Shown: positions 1 to 10,053 of the stretch, piece by piece
How the letters are laid out: each line of letters opens with the position of its first letter
Position numbering within the stretch: position 1 is the stretch's first letter
Translations under genes and position numbers: made by a program
Notes under the pieces: generated by a model
Seen by the model: the letters and a program-made list of their open reading frames with translations, nothing else
Told to the model about the DNA's origin: nothing
Database searches by the model: none
Assembly: GCF_027594865.1 (NCBI RefSeq)
Contig: NZ_CP089391.1
Coordinates: 620,001-684,000, forward strand
DNA: 64,000 bases
Source: Bradyrhizobium xenonodulans
GTDB lineage: Bacteria > Pseudomonadota > Alphaproteobacteria > Rhizobiales > Xanthobacteraceae
Direction: 5' to 3'

Positions 1-725
1 GCCGCATCCACCCAGGGCTGGATGCGCTCGCGCGAGCCGATCGCATCGAGCATTTCCAGCACCGGCTCGGGCGCGCCGCCATGCAGCGGTCCGGTGAGCG
101 CGCAATAGCCGGCGGTGACGGCGGCAAACAGATCGGCTTGCGTCGAGGCGACCACGCGTGTGGTGAAGGTCGAGGCGTTCATGCCGTGGTCGCTGGCGGT
201 GACGAGATAGGCGTCGAGCGCAGTGACCTCGCGCGTTTCAGGCGCGCGCCCATGCAGCATGCGCAGCGTATCGGCCGCGTGGCTCACGTTCGGATCGGGC
301 GCGACGGGATCGAGCCCTTTCGCGCGCCGCACCAGCGCGCCCGCGATCACCGGAAACGCGCCGACGATGGTCGCCTCATGCGCGAGGCCATGCTCGGCGC
401 GAAGTCCGGCGACCGCCGCGCGAAACCCGTCGATGATGCCCATGCCGCGTGTCGCCGGCAGCAACTCGTCCACCCGGGCGAAAGCGCGCTCACGCGCCGC
501 ACCGAGGCTCGCCCGCACATTGGCTTCGCTCAAGCCGGTCTTGCTCGCGCCGGCGCCGTTCCAGAGCCGGGCGGTGACGCCCTCGAAGCTCGATTTGGCG
601 GCAAGGCGGCCGACATGCTCGCCGGCGATGATCAGCTCGCCGCGCTCGCCGTCGACATGGCTCAGCACGGTCTCGGCCGCGGGAACGCCGTCCAGCCCGA
701 TCTGGCTTTTGGTGAGGATGTTCAT
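1..725 (-). CDS. Citrate synthase family protein (C-terminus off window)
   Basis: This gene condenses acetyl-CoA (or propionyl-CoA) with oxaloacetate. About 241 N-terminal residues are visible; the rest lies beyond the left edge. Citrate synthase signatures are present: SDHGMNASTFTTRV and, further on, GPLHGGAPEPVLEML with the active-site histidine. The start ATG is preceded by a good Shine-Dalgarno sequence (AAGGGAG on the minus strand). The gene is divergent from a second citrate synthase carrying a DNA-binding domain, with only 82 bp between the two starts, so they probably share a control region. Citrate and 2-methylcitrate synthase cannot be told apart from this fragment. Confidence 0.9.
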   Translation of the reverse strand, partial: MNILTKSQIGLDGVPAAETVLSHVDGERGELIIAGEHVGRLAAKSSFEGVTARLWNGAGASKTGLSEANVRASLGAARERAFARVDELLPATRGMGIIDGFRAAVAGLRAEHGLAHEATIVGAFPVIAGALVRRAKGLDPVAPDPNVSHAADTLRMLHGRAPETREVTALDAYLVTASDHGMNASTFTTRVVASTQADLFAAVTAGYCALTGPLHGGAPEPVLEMLDAIGSRERIQPWVDA

Positions 726-777
726 GGCCAATCTCCCTTTTTGCACTGCACGGGCAGAAAGGTCGGGCCTCTCGACA

Positions 778-806
778 GATTGATCAATCTTGATTACATA
801 AATCAA
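778..806. promoter_or_regulatory. Paired palindromes between divergent citrate synthase genes
   Basis: Two dyads lie back to back. GATTGATCAATC at 778-789 is a perfect 12-bp palindrome. TTGATT-N5-AATCAA at 790-806 is a perfect 6+6 inverted repeat sharing the TTGAT half-site. The second dyad ends one base before the ATG at 808, so a bound protein would cover the start of the plus-strand gene. The encoded N-terminal MerR-like helix-turn-helix is an obvious candidate binder, but that is inference. Confidence 0.55.
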
Positions 807-807
807 T

Positions 808-2037
808 ATGAAAAATTCCGAGGAGCTTTACCTCTCTGCCCGGGAGGCCGCCGCCGAGCTCGCGATCTCGCCGGCGACCCTCTACGCCTATGTCAGCCGT
901 GGCCTGATCCGCTCCGAGCCGACGCCGGATTCTCGCAAAAACCGCTACCGCGCCGAGGACGTCCGCGCCCTGAAGGAGCGCCGGGTGCCGTCGCCGGAGC
1001 CGAAGGGCCTGCGCAGCTTCGACGCCGACCTGCCGGTGATGGACACGGAGATCTCGACCATCACCGAGGAGGGCGCGATCTACCGCGGTGTGAACTGCGT
1101 CGATCTCGCCGAGAACGACACGCTGGAGCACACCGCGACGCTGCTCTGGGACGTCTCCGGCGTCGATCCGTTCGCGCCTGACAATCAGCCCAAGATATCC
1201 GAGGAGATGCGCGCGATCGCAGAAGCCGCGCGCCGGGCCGCGCCGATCGACCGGGCCATCGCGGTGCTGGCGCTCGCGTCGAGCGCCGATCCCCGCGCCT
1301 TCACCCGCGCGCCCGACGGCCGCGCGCTGGTCGGGGCGCGCATCGTCCGCCTGCTGGTCGCGACTATGCTCAATGCCGAGCCATCGGCCGAGCCGCTGCA
1401 TCAGCAGGTTGCGAAAGCGTGGGCGGCGGACAACAAGCATGCGCCCGATCTGATCCGCCGCGCATTGGTGCTGCTCGCCGATCATGAACTCAACGCCTCG
1501 ACCTTCACCGCGCGCTGCGCGGCCTCCACCGGCCTCAATCTCTATGATGCCGTCATCGCCGGTCTCGCCGCGCTGAAAGGGCCAAAACATGGCGGCGCCG
1601 GCGTGCTGGCTTCGCAGCTCGTCAAGACGCTGATCGATCGCGACGTCGAGCCGATGGTGCGCGAGCGCGTCGCGCTCGGCGAGCGCTTTGCCGGCTTCGG
1701 CCACGGCGTCTACAAGCGCGGCGATCCGCGCGCGCAATCGCTGCTCAACGCTCTGTCGCGCGCGGGCGCACCGCGAAAATTCACGCGAGAAGTACCGGAA
1801 AGGATCATTGAGGCGACCGGCGAGCTCGTCAATATCGACTACGCGCTCGCGGTGCTCGTGCACGCGCTGAGGCTGCCCGCCGGCAGCGAGCTCGCGCTGT
1901 TCGCCATGGCCCGCAGCGTCGGCTGGATCGCCCATGCCAGCGAGCAGTTGCAGTTTGGGAAGTTGATCAGGCCGCGGGCGCGGTATGTGGGGCCGGCACC
2001 GGGAAGAAGGGCAGGGATGGTAGAGTTGAAGGTCTGA
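808..2037 (+). CDS. Citrate synthase with N-terminal MerR-like helix-turn-helix
   Basis: A 409-residue fusion. Residues about 7-55 form a MerR/excisionase-type helix-turn-helix (AAAELAISPATLYAYVSRGL followed by a basic KNRYRAEDV wing). The remainder is a citrate synthase domain with ADHELNASTFTARC, KGPKHGGAG and GFGHGVYKRGDPRA motifs. No Shine-Dalgarno sequence is visible before the ATG, which follows a palindrome directly; a leaderless or SD-independent start is likely. Citrate synthases with an HTH domain are a known annotation class in alphaproteobacteria, but their regulatory role is little studied. It may sense a CoA ester or oxaloacetate and control the divergent citrate synthase; this is inferred. 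Confidence 0.88.
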   Translation: MKNSEELYLSAREAAAELAISPATLYAYVSRGLIRSEPTPDSRKNRYRAEDVRALKERRVPSPEPKGLRSFDADLPVMDTEISTITEEGAIYRGVNCVDLAENDTLEHTATLLWDVSGVDPFAPDNQPKISEEMRAIAEAARRAAPIDRAIAVLALASSADPRAFTRAPDGRALVGARIVRLLVATMLNAEPSAEPLHQQVAKAWAADNKHAPDLIRRALVLLADHELNASTFTARCAASTGLNLYDAVIAGLAALKGPKHGGAGVLASQLVKTLIDRDVEPMVRERVALGERFAGFGHGVYKRGDPRAQSLLNALSRAGAPRKFTREVPERIIEATGELVNIDYALAVLVHALRLPAGSELALFAMARSVGWIAHASEQLQFGKLIRPRARYVGPAPGRRAGMVELKV

Positions 2038-2060
2038 ACAGGCGTAAGCGGCGAACTGCG

Positions 2061-2083
2061 CTTACCCTCCAGGGGAGGGTAAG
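2061..2083. terminator. Palindrome between convergent genes
   Basis: CTTACCCTCC-agg-GGAGGGTAAG forms a 10-bp perfect stem between the end of the HTH citrate synthase (+) and the end of dedA (-). The same CTTACCCTCC/GGAGGGTAAG ends recur in the longer repeats at 9365-9520 and 11470-11633, so this is a solo copy of that repeat's tip that may act as a bidirectional terminator. There is no clear T-run. Confidence 0.4.
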
Positions 2084-2085
2084 AT

Positions 2086-2742
2086 CTAAGCCCGCGGCTT
2101 GGCTGCGACGACGCCGTTCTGCCGTCGGTGATAGTACCAGACGCCAAGGCCGCCGATGATCGCCACGGTCGCCACCGCCAAGATCCAGATGTGCTTGCCG
2201 ACGTGCCCATGATGATGCAGCCCGGCATATTTGTGCAGGGCCGACACCGCCAGCACGCCCGGCAGCACATGCGCCGGCGCCCAGACTAGGATCGCCGGGA
2301 TGTTCACCGCGTAGAACTTCGCCGGCGCCATCCCCAGTGCGCCTGATGTCACCGGCACGAAGGCCCTGATCGGCGGCACGAAGCGGGCGAAGAACACGGC
2401 CCAGGTGCCGAAACGGTTGAAGAAGTTTTCGCTCTCGGCGACCACGCGCGGATAATTGGTCAGCGGCCAGGTGCTGAGGATCTCGCGCTGGCGCCGGTGC
2501 CCGATCCAGTAGGCCGAGCCGTCGCCGAGCACGGCGCCGACCGCTGCTGCCAGCAGCACCCATTGCAGCTTCAGCTCGCCCCCCGGAACGAGCGCGCTCA
2601 GCGCCAGGATGATGGTCGAGCCGGGGATGACCGACCCCACCACCGGGACGGCTTCGAGCAGCGCCGCCAGGAACAGGGTCAGGTAGGCCAGCCACGCATG
2701 GGCCGAGACGAAGGATATGAGGGGGTCGAGGAAGGACGTCAC
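2086..2742 (-). CDS. DedA family membrane protein
   Basis: A 218-residue polytopic inner-membrane protein of the DedA/SNARE-associated (VTT) family, linked to lipid carrier or phospholipid flipping and membrane homeostasis. The family signature is clear: an N-terminal hydrophobic segment with EAVPVVGSVIPGST, a GDGSAYWIGHRRQ stretch, and FFARFVPPIRAFVPVTSGALGM, which holds the conserved arginine/proline re-entrant motif. A last transmembrane helix near residues 185-205 is followed by a basic tail. It is convergent with the HTH citrate synthase and has no obvious operon partner. Confidence 0.9.
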   Translation of the reverse strand: MTSFLDPLISFVSAHAWLAYLTLFLAALLEAVPVVGSVIPGSTIILALSALVPGGELKLQWVLLAAAVGAVLGDGSAYWIGHRRQREILSTWPLTNYPRVVAESENFFNRFGTWAVFFARFVPPIRAFVPVTSGALGMAPAKFYAVNIPAILVWAPAHVLPGVLAVSALHKYAGLHHHGHVGKHIWILAVATVAIIGGLGVWYYHRRQNGVVAAKPRA

Positions 2743-3042
2743 GTCGTCTTTCGTGGCGGTGGCTGGGGCTATCCGGTTCGGACCCTACATAAGTAAGGCG
2801 CGGCGGTAAAAGTGCCATTCGCGTGGGCAGGCCGCGCATCCCGCCCGAAATTCGAGCGTGATTCGCAAGGCAGCCCTCCAAAAACTGCGTTCCTTGCCTA
2901 TCTAAATGAAAAGACAACGGAACTTTGATTGGAGGGCGGGCTTCTGCCCGCACGTTGTCTCTGATAGGTTGATTTTCAGCACCCAGCCGCAGCCAACGTG
3001 CGAATAACTGGTTTCGGGACCGCCCGGGACCTCGGAGGATTG
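2743..3042. other. 300-bp intergenic region upstream of cobS
   Basis: No gene is visible here. It holds the divergent promoters of dedA (-) and cobS (+) and a nested hairpin at 2912-2960, listed separately. A Shine-Dalgarno CGGAGG at 3033-3038 fixes the cobS start at 3043. I found no cobalamin-riboswitch B12-box. Confidence 0.5.
2912..2960. promoter_or_regulatory. Nested stem-loop in the cobS upstream region
   Basis: An outer 8-bp perfect stem, AGACAACG (2912-2919) with CGTTGTCT (2953-2960), encloses an inner hairpin GCGGGC-TTCT-GCCCGC (2936-2951). It ends about 80 bp before the cobS start. It could be a 5' leader structure, a terminator of an upstream transcript or a small RNA; no partner motif decides between these. 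Confidence 0.4.
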
Positions 3043-4041
3043 ATGACGACCGCCGCGATGTCCAAAGTTGAGGAAGTTTCCGGAATGCCCGACATGAAGG
3101 TGTCGGTGCGCCAGGTGTTCGGGATCGACAGCGATCTCGAAGTGCCGGCCTATTCCGAAGTCGATCCTCACGTGCCCGAAGTCGATTCCGACTATCGCTT
3201 CGACCGCGCCACCACGCTCGCCATTCTGGCCGGCTTCGCCCGCAACCGCCGCGTGATGGTGACCGGCTATCACGGCACCGGTAAATCCACCCACATCGAG
3301 CAGGTTGCGGCCCGCCTGAACTGGCCCTGCGTGCGTGTCAACCTCGACAGCCACATCAGCCGTATCGACCTCGTCGGCAAGGACTCCATCGTGGTCCGCG
3401 ACGGCAAGCAGGTCACCGAATTCCGCGACGGCATTCTGCCCTGGGCGCTCCAGAACAACGTCGCGCTGGTGTTCGACGAATACGACGCCGGCCGCCCCGA
3501 CGTGATGTTCGTGATCCAGCGCGTGCTGGAGGTCTCGGGACGCCTGACGCTGCTCGACCAGAACAAGGTGATCAAGCCGCACCCGGCGTTCCGCCTGTTC
3601 TCGACCGCCAACACGGTCGGCCTCGGCGACACTTCGGGCCTCTATCACGGCACCCAGCAGATCAACCAGGGTCAGATGGACCGCTGGTCGATCGTCACGA
3701 CGCTGAACTATCTCAGCCACGACGAGGAAGTGGAGATCGTGCTGGCGAAGGCCAAGCACTATCGCACCCAGGAGGGCCGCGACATCGTCAACAAGATGGT
3801 GCGCCTCGCCGATCTCACCCGCAACGCCTTCGCCAACGGCGATCTGTCGACGGTGATGAGCCCGCGTACGGTGATCACCTGGGCGGAAAACTCCGACATC
3901 TTCGGCGATATCGGATTTGCCTTCCGCGTCACCTTCCTCAACAAGTGCGACGAGCTCGAGCGTCCCCTGGTCGCCGAGTTCTACCAGCGCTGCTTCAATG
4001 CGGAGCTGCCGGAATCGGCGGTCAACGTGGCGCTCAGCTAG
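3043..4041 (+). CDS. cobS: Cobaltochelatase subunit CobS
   Basis: AAA+ ATPase subunit of the aerobic cobaltochelatase (CobN-CobS-CobT), which inserts cobalt into hydrogenobyrinate a,c-diamide in the cytoplasm during vitamin B12 synthesis. It has 332 residues. Walker [10 protein letters not shown] lies near residues 75-83 and Walker B LVFDEYD near 142-148; the family N-terminus ([20 protein letters not shown]) is intact. The start at 3043 was chosen for its CGGAGG ribosome site and family length; an upstream in-frame ATG at 2998 lacks one. cobT follows after one inserted acetyltransferase gene. CobN is not in this window. Confidence 0.95.
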   Translation: MTTAAMSKVEEVSGMPDMKVSVRQVFGIDSDLEVPAYSEVDPHVPEVDSDYRFDRATTLAILAGFARNRRVMVTGYHGTGKSTHIEQVAARLNWPCVRVNLDSHISRIDLVGKDSIVVRDGKQVTEFRDGILPWALQNNVALVFDEYDAGRPDVMFVIQRVLEVSGRLTLLDQNKVIKPHPAFRLFSTANTVGLGDTSGLYHGTQQINQGQMDRWSIVTTLNYLSHDEEVEIVLAKAKHYRTQEGRDIVNKMVRLADLTRNAFANGDLSTVMSPRTVITWAENSDIFGDIGFAFRVTFLNKCDELERPLVAEFYQRCFNAELPESAVNVALS

Positions 4042-4044
4042 ACC

Positions 4045-4455
4045 ATGCCGACCATCACCGTCGAGCGCACCATTGGGACCACCAAGAAGGCTGTGCTCGC
4101 CGGGCTCAGTGGCTACAACCACGAGCACATGGGGACGCAGAGGCTGAAAGGCCTCGCGGTCTCACTCAAGGACCGCGGCAAGATCGTCGGCGGGGTGGTC
4201 GGGCAGATCTGGACCACCGTTCTGTTCATCCAGTTCTTCTGGATCGAGCAGAAACATCGCGGCCAGGGTCATGGTGCGAAGCTGATCGCGGCGATCGAGG
4301 ACGAAGCAAGGCGGATCGGCGCGGTTCGATCCCATGTCGACACGATGAGTTTCCAGGCGCCGGGTTTTTATCGTTCCCAAGGGTACGAGGAATTCGGCGT
4401 CATCGACGGCTATCCCGGCGGCGTGACGCGCCATTCGTTGACGAAGTCGCTATGA
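4045..4455 (+). CDS. GNAT family N-acetyltransferase
   Basis: A 136-residue GCN5-related acetyltransferase that would move an acetyl group from acetyl-CoA to an unknown amine. The acetyl-CoA loop is [14 protein letters not shown] (R/Q-x-x-G-x-G/A type), followed by a helix and [23 protein letters not shown], typical of the fourth motif. It starts three bases after the cobS stop and overlaps the cobT start by four bases (ATGA), so it is translationally coupled between the two cobaltochelatase genes. Its link to cobalamin is by position only; the substrate is unknown. Confidence 0.88.
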   Translation: MPTITVERTIGTTKKAVLAGLSGYNHEHMGTQRLKGLAVSLKDRGKIVGGVVGQIWTTVLFIQFFWIEQKHRGQGHGAKLIAAIEDEARRIGAVRSHVDTMSFQAPGFYRSQGYEEFGVIDGYPGGVTRHSLTKSL

Positions 4456-6359
4456 GCACATCATCATCCAACTCCAAATTCCGTAACACCAAGGAAGCTC
4501 CGACCGAGCCGTTCAAGCGCTCGGTGGCCTCCTGCCTGAAGGCGATCGCGAAGTCGCCCGAGCTCGACGTCAGCTTTGCCGCCGAGCGTCCGGGCCTCGC
4601 GCCGGGTAAAGCGCGACTACCTGAGCCCGCGCGAAAGATGACCAAGCGTGATGCCGCGATCGTGCGCGGCCATGCCGATTCCATCGCGCTCAAGATCGCC
4701 TGTCACGATGCCAAGCTGCATCGCAAGCTGATGCCGGGCAATCCGCAGGCGCGCGGCGTGTTCGAGGCGGTCGAGCAGGCGAGGGTCGAGGCGATCGGCG
4801 CGCGCCGCATGGCGGGCGTTGCCAAGAACCTCACTGCGATGCTCGACGATCATTTCCATCGTGGCAAGTTCGACGAGATCACTGACCGTGCCGATGCGCC
4901 GTTGGCGGACGCGCTGGCGATGCTGGTGCGCGAGCGCCTGACCGGCATGGCGCCGCCCACGGCCGCGAAGAAAATGGTCGATCTCTGGCGGCCCATCCTC
5001 GAGGACAAGATCGGCAAGCGGCTCGACCGGCTCGATACCCTGGTCGAGGACCAGACCCGGTTCGGCGATGCCGTGCACGACCTGCTGACGGCGCTCGATA
5101 TCGGCGACGAGCGCAGCGCCGACAGCGAAGACAATGACGACGACGAGGAAAATCGCGACGGCGACAACGATCAGTCCGGCGCGGAAGGCTCGCCCGATTC
5201 CGATGCCGCGCAGGAGATGAGCGCCGACCAGGCGCAGGCCTCGTCGGAGGAGATGAGCGAGAGCGCGATGGAAAGCGCGCAGGCTTCGACCTCCGATACC
5301 TTCGACGACGGCGAGCTCGGCGACGACGAGACGCCCGGGGAAGCGACGCGTCCGAACGCGCACGGCAAGAACGAGCCGCGCGGGCCGGAATATCATGCCT
5401 TCGCGCCGAAATTCGACGAGATCATCTCGGCCGAAGACCTCTGCGACCATGACGAGCTGGAGCGCCTGCGCGCCTATCTCGACAAGCAGCTCGCGCATCT
5501 GCAGGGCATCGTCGCCCGTCTCGCCAACCGCCTTCAGAGGCGCTTGATGGCGCAGCAGAACCGCGCCTGGGACTTCGATCTCGAAGAGGGCATCCTCGAC
5601 CCTGCGCGCCTGTCGCGCGTCGTGACCGATCCCTATCATCCGCTGTCCTTCATGCACGAGAAGGAGGCGACGTTCCGCGACACCGTGGTGACGCTGCTGC
5701 TCGACAATTCCGGCTCGATGCGCGGCCGTCCGATCACGGTTGCCGCCACCTGCGCCGACATTCTCGCCCGCACGCTGGAGCGTTGCGGCGTCAAGGTCGA
5801 GATTTTGGGCTTCACCACGCGCGCCTGGAAAGGTGGGCAGTCCCGCGAGGCGTGGCTTGCCGCCGGCAAGCCGGCCAATCCCGGCCGCCTCAACGATCTC
5901 CGTCACATCATCTACAAGTCGGCCGACGCCCCCTGGCGCCGGGCGCGGAAGAATCTCGGCCTGATGATGCGCGAGGGTCTCCTCAAGGAGAACATCGACG
6001 GCGAGGCGCTGGACTGGGCGCACAAGCGCCTGCTTGGGCGGCCCGAGCAGCGCAAGATCCTGATGATGATCTCGGACGGTGCGCCGGTCGACGATTCCAC
6101 GCTGTCGGTCAATCCCGGCAATTATCTCGAGCGGCACCTGCGCCACATCATCGAGGAGATCGAGACCCGCTCGCCGGTCGAGCTGATCGCGATCGGCATC
6201 GGGCATGACGTGACGCGCTACTATCGCCGCGCGGTGACGATCGTGGACGCCGAAGAGCTCGGCGGCGCCATCACCGAAAAGCTCGCCGAGCTGTTCAGCG
6301 AGACCAACACAGCACCCACGCAGCCGGCCGGTCGCCCGCGACGCAAACTGCATTCGTGA
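4452..6359 (+). CDS. cobT: Cobaltochelatase subunit CobT
   Basis: A 635-residue partner of CobS in the CobN-dependent cobalt chelation step of aerobic B12 synthesis. Typical CobT layout: an N-terminal helical part, a central very acidic low-complexity stretch (about residues 215-300, rich in D/E/S), and a C-terminal von Willebrand A domain with the MIDAS motif DNSGSMRG near residue 418. The start ATG overlaps the stop of the GNAT gene, and the stop overlaps the GTG of the next gene. A much longer upstream open frame exists but covers cobS and is not used. Confidence 0.95.
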   Translation: MSTSSSNSKFRNTKEAPTEPFKRSVASCLKAIAKSPELDVSFAAERPGLAPGKARLPEPARKMTKRDAAIVRGHADSIALKIACHDAKLHRKLMPGNPQARGVFEAVEQARVEAIGARRMAGVAKNLTAMLDDHFHRGKFDEITDRADAPLADALAMLVRERLTGMAPPTAAKKMVDLWRPILEDKIGKRLDRLDTLVEDQTRFGDAVHDLLTALDIGDERSADSEDNDDDEENRDGDNDQSGAEGSPDSDAAQEMSADQAQASSEEMSESAMESAQASTSDTFDDGELGDDETPGEATRPNAHGKNEPRGPEYHAFAPKFDEIISAEDLCDHDELERLRAYLDKQLAHLQGIVARLANRLQRRLMAQQNRAWDFDLEEGILDPARLSRVVTDPYHPLSFMHEKEATFRDTVVTLLLDNSGSMRGRPITVAATCADILARTLERCGVKVEILGFTTRAWKGGQSREAWLAAGKPANPGRLNDLRHIIYKSADAPWRRARKNLGLMMREGLLKENIDGEALDWAHKRLLGRPEQRKILMMISDGAPVDDSTLSVNPGNYLERHLRHIIEEIETRSPVELIAIGIGHDVTRYYRRAVTIVDAEELGGAITEKLAELFSETNTAPTQPAGRPRRKLHS

Positions 6360-7426
6360 GCACGCTACCTTCCCGCCGCAGCTTCATTGGCCACGCGGCG
6401 GCGGGATTTTCCACCCTCGCGCTCTCCCGACTGGCGCAGGCGCAGCCTGCGGCCGAGCCGTCGCTGCGCTTCGCGCCGATCGAGCACGCCGTCACCGAGG
6501 CCGCCAGCATCGAGGTGAACGCGCGGCAGATTCCCAATTTCGAGCCGCGCGACCGCTCGCGCACACGCTTCGGCTCGCTGCAATATCGCAGCGGCTTGGT
6601 GCTGACCTCGCCCTCTCGCGGCTTCGGCGGCCTGTCCGGCCTCCGGCTCGATACCAGGGGCGAGCGCTTCCTCGCGATCTCCGACCAGGGCGCCTGGTTC
6701 ACCGGCAGCATCCGCTATGCCGGCGGCAAGATGGTCGGCCTCGATGACGTCGAGGCCGCGCCGATGCTGAACGCGGAGGGACGGCCGATCACGGAGAAGC
6801 GGCTCTGGTACGATACCGAATCGCTCGCGCGCGACGGCAACCTCGTTTATGTCGGGCTCGAGCGCGTCAACCAGATCATGCGCTTCGACTTCTCGAAAGG
6901 CGGCACACGCGCCCGCGGCGAGGTGTTGCCGACGCCGCCGGCGGTGCGCAAGCTGCCCACCAACAAGGGGCTCGAAGGGATGGTTGTCGTGCCCAAGGGC
7001 CAGCCGCTTGCGGGCACGCTGATCGCGTTCTCCGAGCGCGGGCTGGATGCCGACGGCAATCTGGTCGCCTTCCTGATCGGCGGCCCCACGCCCGGCGAGT
7101 TCCGCGTCCGCCGCACCGACAAGTTCGACATCAGCGATGCCGCGCTGCTGCCCTCCGGCGAGCTCGTCATCCTCGAACGCAAATTCTCCTGGTTCACCGG
7201 CATCAACATCCGTATCCGCGCGATCCCGCTGAAATCGATCGCACCGAACGCGCTGGTGGACGGCCCCGCGCTCTTCAACGCCGATCTCGGCCACGAGGTC
7301 GACAACATGGAAGGCATCGATGCCCACGTCACGGCCGAGGGCGAGACCGTGCTGACGCTGGTGTCCGACGATAATTTTTCGATGCTCCAGCGCACGCTGC
7401 TGCTGCAGTTCACGCTGGTGGAGTAG
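6356..7426 (+). CDS. Twin-arginine exported esterase-like/phytase-like protein
   Basis: A 356-residue exported protein of the 'esterase-like activity of phytase' beta-propeller family. The N-terminus [21 protein letters not shown] is a twin-arginine signal with a cleavage region near AQAQPAAE. Family patterns include [31 protein letters not shown] and a C-terminal DNMEGIDAH. The start is GTG, overlapping the cobT stop (GTGA), so it is probably co-translated with the cob genes. Substrate and reaction are unknown; the link with cobalamin may be only transcriptional. Confidence 0.82.
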   Translation: MSTLPSRRSFIGHAAAGFSTLALSRLAQAQPAAEPSLRFAPIEHAVTEAASIEVNARQIPNFEPRDRSRTRFGSLQYRSGLVLTSPSRGFGGLSGLRLDTRGERFLAISDQGAWFTGSIRYAGGKMVGLDDVEAAPMLNAEGRPITEKRLWYDTESLARDGNLVYVGLERVNQIMRFDFSKGGTRARGEVLPTPPAVRKLPTNKGLEGMVVVPKGQPLAGTLIAFSERGLDADGNLVAFLIGGPTPGEFRVRRTDKFDISDAALLPSGELVILERKFSWFTGINIRIRAIPLKSIAPNALVDGPALFNADLGHEVDNMEGIDAHVTAEGETVLTLVSDDNFSMLQRTLLLQFTLVE

Positions 7427-7431
7427 CCACT

Positions 7432-7558
7432 GTCGTCCCTGCGAACGCAGGGACCCATACCGCGTGATCTATCGATTTTGCGCGGTGCCAATCCCGAACG
7501 GCCAATCTTCGCCAAACCCCTCCCTGGGGTTATGGGTCCCTGCTTTCGCAGGGACGAC
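7432..7558. repeat. Palindromic repeat family A, copy 1
   Basis: Outer arms GTCGTCCCTGCG...CGCAGGGACGAC enclose a second pair around GGGACCCATA / TATGGGTCCC. The inner text 'CTTCGCCAAACC' and 'GGTTATGGGTCCC' recurs in the copy at 33579-33710. It lies between the phytase-like gene and the flavin reductase and encodes nothing. Confidence 0.7.
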
Positions 7559-7702
7559 GGCGGAAATTGAGGCCGTGATCGACTGACGCGCGTATGCATG
7601 GGTGGCGCTGCGGCCATGCTGCCTGCGCAACTGGCAATCTGCGCATCCCCGACTACACTTCATGCAATTGCTTCCATTCCTCTCATCCCCGGAACTCCCC
7701 GC

Positions 7703-8815
<1,113 letters not shown>

Positions 8816-8943
8816 GGTTTTCGCCTCTCCGCGCAAGCGGCGAAAGAGAGTTAACCCTCACGCGTCCGTAACCCGTCGCGCCTTCCACGCCCGGCCAAAC
8901 TGGCCTAACCTGACGCGTACCTGATGCCTCACGGAGGCCGGCC

Positions 8944-9351
8944 ATGCGGTTTCGTGTTCGCAAGACTGCCCACGTCATCGAGCGCGTCGGCCTCGCGATG
9001 GCGGGGGCGGCGTGCGGGCTGTTCGTCGGCGCCTATGTCGGCTCGGCGATCGTCCCGCTCACCACACAGGGCTTTCTGCTGTTGATGATGCTGCTCGGCT
9101 TCGTCGGCTTCTATCTCGGCATCGACACGCCGCAGCTTCCCTTCGACGACGCGCACAGCGTCATCGACGCCGCGGAATTCCTCAGCGCCGCCGGCACGCT
9201 CTGCGCCACCTTCACCGCGCTCGCCTCCGTCGCCGTCATCGTGCTGCGCCTCGAGCCGCATCTGGCGTGGACCTGGCTCGCCTTGTTCGGCTGGATCGCC
9301 GGCGTCGCGATGCAGATCGTCGCGGGGACAAAGGCCCGGATGCGGAAGTAA
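8944..9351 (+). CDS. Small hypothetical membrane protein
   Basis: 135 residues with about four predicted transmembrane helices (roughly residues 15-38, 42-60, 80-102 and 107-126) and a basic C-terminal tail (TKARMRK). An upstream GGAGG-like site (ACGGAGGCC) supports the start. I do not recognise the family. It is followed by a family C repeat. Confidence 0.7.
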   Translation: MRFRVRKTAHVIERVGLAMAGAACGLFVGAYVGSAIVPLTTQGFLLLMMLLGFVGFYLGIDTPQLPFDDAHSVIDAAEFLSAAGTLCATFTALASVAVIVLRLEPHLAWTWLALFGWIAGVAMQIVAGTKARMRK

Positions 9352-9364
9352 GTTTCTGGCCCTG

Positions 9365-9520
9365 CCCTGGAGGGGGAGGGTCGATCGCGCGAAGCGCGAG
9401 CGGGGTGGGGTGATCTCTCAACACGGGCAGTGTTCGTTGGGGAGAGACCGTCACCCCACCCCGTCTCATATTTCGCTTCGCTCAACATGAGCCGACCCTC
9501 CCCCTCCAGGGGAGGGTAAG
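9365..9520. repeat. Palindromic repeat family C, copy 1
   Basis: A long dyad whose outer arms are CCCTGGAGGGGGAGGGTCG (9365-9383) and its exact reverse complement (9493-9511), with inner arms around GGGGTGGGGTGA / TCACCCCACCCC. It is nearly identical to 11470-11633. Translations of it in any frame are spurious. Confidence 0.8.
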
Positions 9521-9539
9521 GGCGCAGCAAGCATCCCCG

Positions 9540-9785
9540 CTAAAACACCACGCCCACGCGCGTGCCGCGCTTCCAGGCGATGCGGCAGCGCTTCTTGGTG
9601 TTGACGTGCAGCAGCTCGAATCTGTCGGGGATCTTCACCTGCCCGCCGAGATCGACGCAGGCCCCGCCCGGCGAATAGTCGATCAGCGTGCAGACGATGA
9701 CGGGCGCGCGCGGGTCGGTGATGATCTTGGCCTGGCGGGACACCAGGCCTGAGGGTTTGACGCGGGCATGTCGACGCGGATGCAT
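9540..9785 (-). CDS. PilZ domain protein
   Basis: An 81-residue single-domain PilZ protein, a likely cyclic-di-GMP receptor. The RxxxR element is in HPRRHARVKPSG at the start, and the D/N-x-S-x-x-G element is DYSPGGACVDL near residue 40. The start at 9785 is chosen for the upstream GGAGGAG; a longer in-frame start adds 16 residues upstream. Short stand-alone PilZ proteins usually signal to motility, polysaccharide or transcription partners; nothing adjacent identifies the partner. Confidence 0.85.
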   Translation of the reverse strand: MHPRRHARVKPSGLVSRQAKIITDPRAPVIVCTLIDYSPGGACVDLGGQVKIPDRFELLHVNTKKRCRIAWKRGTRVGVVF

Positions 9786-9946
9786 TGGCACTCTCCTCCA
9801 ATTCCGCGGACCGCGCGGCGGGCTTTGTCCCAATCATGGACGGCGAGTGATGCGATCCTGCTAAGGGGGGCCGGAGAATTTTAATGAAAAGTAGCGGCGA
9901 ATGGAGAAAGTAGCGGTAGTGGGGTGCGGGCGCTGCGTCAAACTCC

Positions 9947-10030
9947 GTCATTGCGAGCGCAGCGAAGCAATCCAGTCTGCCTCCGCGGAAAGACTCTGGA
10001 TTGCTTCGTCGCTTCGCTCCTCGCAATGAC
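9947..10030. repeat. Palindromic repeat family B, copy 1
   Basis: Bounded by GTCATTGCGAGCG and CTCGCAATGAC, with inner arms GAAGCAATCCAG / CTGGATTGCTTCGTC. Three more copies lie at 36112-36195, 37597-37712 and 43579-43663. Confidence 0.85.
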
Positions 10031-10053
10031 GAGCGGAGAGGGCGAAGCCCGCC

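Noticed and set aside
81-783. Plus-strand open frames opposite the left-end citrate synthase
   Set aside because: The minus strand carries clear citrate synthase motifs through the whole stretch; the plus-strand frames are shadows.
3945-4451. N-terminal extension of cobT over the end of cobS and the GNAT gene
   Set aside because: The frame is open but overlaps two well-supported genes; MSTSSSN at 4452 overlaps the GNAT stop and gives the family length.
7427-7450. GCCACTG string resembling a cobalamin-riboswitch box after the cob operon
   Set aside because: It is part of a family A repeat downstream of the genes, without the rest of the riboswitch fold.
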